From: an uncultured Planctomycetota bacterium | GTDB taxonomy: Bacteria; Planctomycetota; SZUA-567; JAFGNG01 | Assembly: GCA_947311175.1 (NCBI GenBank) | Contig: CAMZKK010000017.1 | Location: 1 to 8,537, forward strand | DNA length: 8,537 nt | Direction: 5' to 3' | Part shown: positions 7,285-8,537 of the stretch, in pieces | Layout of the letters: every line of letters starts with the position of its first letter | How positions within the stretch are numbered: position 1 is the stretch's first letter | Translations under genes and position numbers: made by a program | The notes under the pieces: generated by a model | Told to the model about the DNA's origin: nothing | Seen by the model: the letters and a program-made list of their open reading frames with translations, nothing else | The model's database searches: none

Positions 7285-7297
7285 GGAGACAATTGTG
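7285..7297 (+). promoter_or_regulatory. Ribosome binding site that sets the GTG start of the second ATPase
   Basis: GGAGA at 7285-7289 stands five bases before GTG at 7295. The frame is open back to a TTG at 7265, but that would translate the repeat array and has no purine-rich site before it, so GTG 7295 is chosen. Confidence 0.75.
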
Positions 7298-8266
7298 AAA
7301 GACATACTTGTAAGAATAGACAACCTAACCAAACACTTTCCAGTAAAAGCAGGACTTCTTGGAAGAGAGGTTGCTAAGGTCCATGCGGTTGATGATGTCA
7401 GTTTTTTAATTCCTAAGGGGAAAACCGTTTCAATTGTCGGAGAATCAGGTTGCGGAAAAACTACAACGGCTAGGACAATGCTTAAATTAATCGAGCCAAC
7501 AAACGGTAGCGTGTTTTTTGACGACGAAAATATCTTTACAATGCCGGCAAATGAATTGAGAGAGTTAAGGCAAAAAATGCAGATTATCTTTCAAGACCCG
7601 TATGAAAGTCTTAATCCTCGAATGACGATTGAGGACATTATTGCCGAAGGTATGATAATCCACAACGACTTTAAGAAAGAAAAAATTTCAGAAAAGGTCA
7701 ATGAATTGTTGGTCAAGGTTGGCTTGTCCCCTACTTATAAAAAAAAATACCCGCATGAGTTTTCAGGTGGTCAACGACAGCGAGTTGGAATTGCAAGAGC
7801 GTTATCAACCAACCCTGAATTCATTGTTTGTGATGAAGCCGTCTCAGCACTTGATGTTTCGATTCAGGCACAAATTATCAATCTACTGATAGACTTGCAA
7901 AAGGAAATGGAACTAACCTACTTATTTATTGCCCACGATTTATCAGTGGTAAGGCATATTTCCGATCGAGTAATTGTTATGTATCTTGGTGAAATTGTCG
8001 AAGAAGCAGATTGTGAGGAATTATTTAACAACCCACTGCACCCATACACTAAGGCACTACTTGCAAGCATCCCCTCCCCCGACCCAAATAATAAAAAAAT
8101 CTTTACCCCCCTTGAAGGAGAACTACCTAGTCCCACCTCACCACCAAAAGGATGCAGATTTCACACCCGCTGTCCAATGGCTGACGAACAATGCAAAAGA
8201 ACAAAGATAACAACAATAACCAACAAAAATAACCATCTTGTTAAATGTGTGAAGGTTAATTGCTAA
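7295..8266 (+). CDS. dppF: Peptide/nickel-type ABC transporter ATPase, DppF/OppF-like
   Basis: Second cytoplasmic ATPase, expected to form a heterodimer with the DppD-like protein under the two permeases. From GTG 7295 it has 323 residues, a normal length. The start VRIDNLTKHFPVKAGLLGR is typical of DppF/OppF. Motifs: Walker A GESGCGKT (49-56), Q-loop Q100 in IIFQDPYESLNPRM, signature FSGGQRQR (156-163), Walker B FIVCDE (176-181) with E181, D-loop SALD and H-loop H214 in IAHDLSVV. The C-terminal extension has PLHPYTKALL (247-256), LEGELPSP (273-280) and Cys residues C287, C293, C300 and C318, spaced much as in its partner. Unlike its operon neighbours it does not overlap the gene before it; an inserted repeat element separates them and ends just before its ribosome binding site. 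The symbol is a family label. Confidence 0.94.
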   Translation: MKDILVRIDNLTKHFPVKAGLLGREVAKVHAVDDVSFLIPKGKTVSIVGESGCGKTTTARTMLKLIEPTNGSVFFDDENIFTMPANELRELRQKMQIIFQDPYESLNPRMTIEDIIAEGMIIHNDFKKEKISEKVNELLVKVGLSPTYKKKYPHEFSGGQRQRVGIARALSTNPEFIVCDEAVSALDVSIQAQIINLLIDLQKEMELTYLFIAHDLSVVRHISDRVIVMYLGEIVEEADCEELFNNPLHPYTKALLASIPSPDPNNKKIFTPLEGELPSPTSPPKGCRFHTRCPMADEQCKRTKITTITNKNNHLVKCVKVNC

Positions 8267-8537
8267 TTTAATTGCTGGTTGTTAAGTTCGCTGATAACTG
8301 TGGAATTTAGGTTTAAGGCTCAATCGGCCAAGCATAGAGAAAACAAATTATAATCAATACACTGATAATCAAATTAAGCACAAGCATTAGGTGATGATAG
8401 TTTGATTGTTTTTTCTGTGATTTTGTAATGAATTTTTAAACAAAATCCTACCAAGTGCAGAAAACGAAAACATAAAATTGAAGGCACAAGGCTCATTATC
8501 ACCACAACCCAAAACAATCCAGTTATCATAAACAATA
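8267..8537. other. Non-coding tail after the importer operon
   Basis: 271 bases with frequent stops in all three + frames and no RNA gene that I recognise. On the - strand two frames stay open for about 50 codons in from the right edge, one of them hydrophobic (stop at 8374-8376, possible ATG at 8529). There is too little sequence, and the DNA is too T-rich on that strand, to call a gene. A possible terminator lies at 8367-8414. Confidence 0.5.
8367..8414 (+). terminator. Possible rho-independent terminator of the importer operon
   Basis: AATCAAA (8367-8373) and TTTGATT (8401-8407) are exact inverted repeats, and after one G a run of six T follows (8409-8414). CAC (8379-8381) and GTG (8391-8393) can pair within the loop. 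The stem is AT-rich with a long loop, and it lies 100 bases past the last stop codon, so it is weak. Confidence 0.35.

Noticed and set aside
8281..8298. Hairpin with a TTCG loop as the operon terminator
   Set aside because: The stem is interrupted by a two-base bulge and no T-run follows.
8313..8387. 24-residue hydrophobic - strand frame (MLVLNLIISVLIIICFLYAW...)
   Set aside because: It has no ribosome binding site, and hydrophobic chance frames are expected on the T-rich strand of AT-rich DNA.
8374..8537. Hydrophobic - strand frame running to the right edge (MITGLFWVVVIMSLVPSILC...)
   Set aside because: Only about 50 codons are visible, another - strand frame is open over the same stretch, and no family is recognised. 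It could be the end of a convergent gene, but the window cannot decide.

Overview
This window is an AT-rich bacterial segment with every recognisable gene on the + strand. It holds the 3' part of a two-repeat M16 (insulinase/pitrilysin-type) zinc peptidase gene, then a complete five-gene peptide/nickel-type (Opp/Dpp) ABC importer: substrate-binding protein, two permeases and two ATPases. The host cannot be named from the sequence alone. The K/N/I-rich proteins indicate a low-GC genome. The periplasmic-type M16 peptidase and the signal-anchored binding protein without a lipobox would fit a diderm bacterium, possibly outside the Proteobacteria, but this is inference.

Layout: 1-1858, M16 peptidase running in from the left edge; its second repeat has lost the HxxEH zinc site. 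1917-3878, 653-aa solute-binding protein with an N-terminal membrane anchor and a tandem DxDxDG-type acidic motif. 3878-4894, DppB/OppB-like permease. 4881-6080, DppC/OppC-like permease with an insert of roughly 80-90 residues carrying two extra hydrophobic segments. 6080-7048, DppD/OppD-like ATPase. 7049-7294, the only wide gap in the importer operon. 7295-8266, DppF/OppF-like ATPase starting at GTG. 8267-8537, no supported gene; a possible terminator lies at 8367-8414.

The importer genes are tightly packed: TAATG stop/start overlaps at 3876-3880 and 6078-6082 and a 14-base overlap at 4881-4894, so translational coupling is likely. Five proteins of this kind form one transporter: the binding protein delivers peptide (or a similar ligand) to a two-permease channel powered by a two-ATPase motor. 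The peptidase lies 58 bases upstream on the same strand, so the segment may link extracytoplasmic peptide breakdown to uptake; that link is inferred.

The most unusual structure is the insert between the two ATPase genes. It begins right after the dppD-like stop codon and ends a few bases before the dppF-like ribosome binding site. Both ends are arrays of 7-base units in inverted orientation, each ending inward in ATGAAGG and followed by a small hairpin. It looks like a short non-coding MITE-like element of about 230 bases. Removing it between two copies of TTAATTG would leave the two genes only 16 bases apart, matching the rest of the operon.
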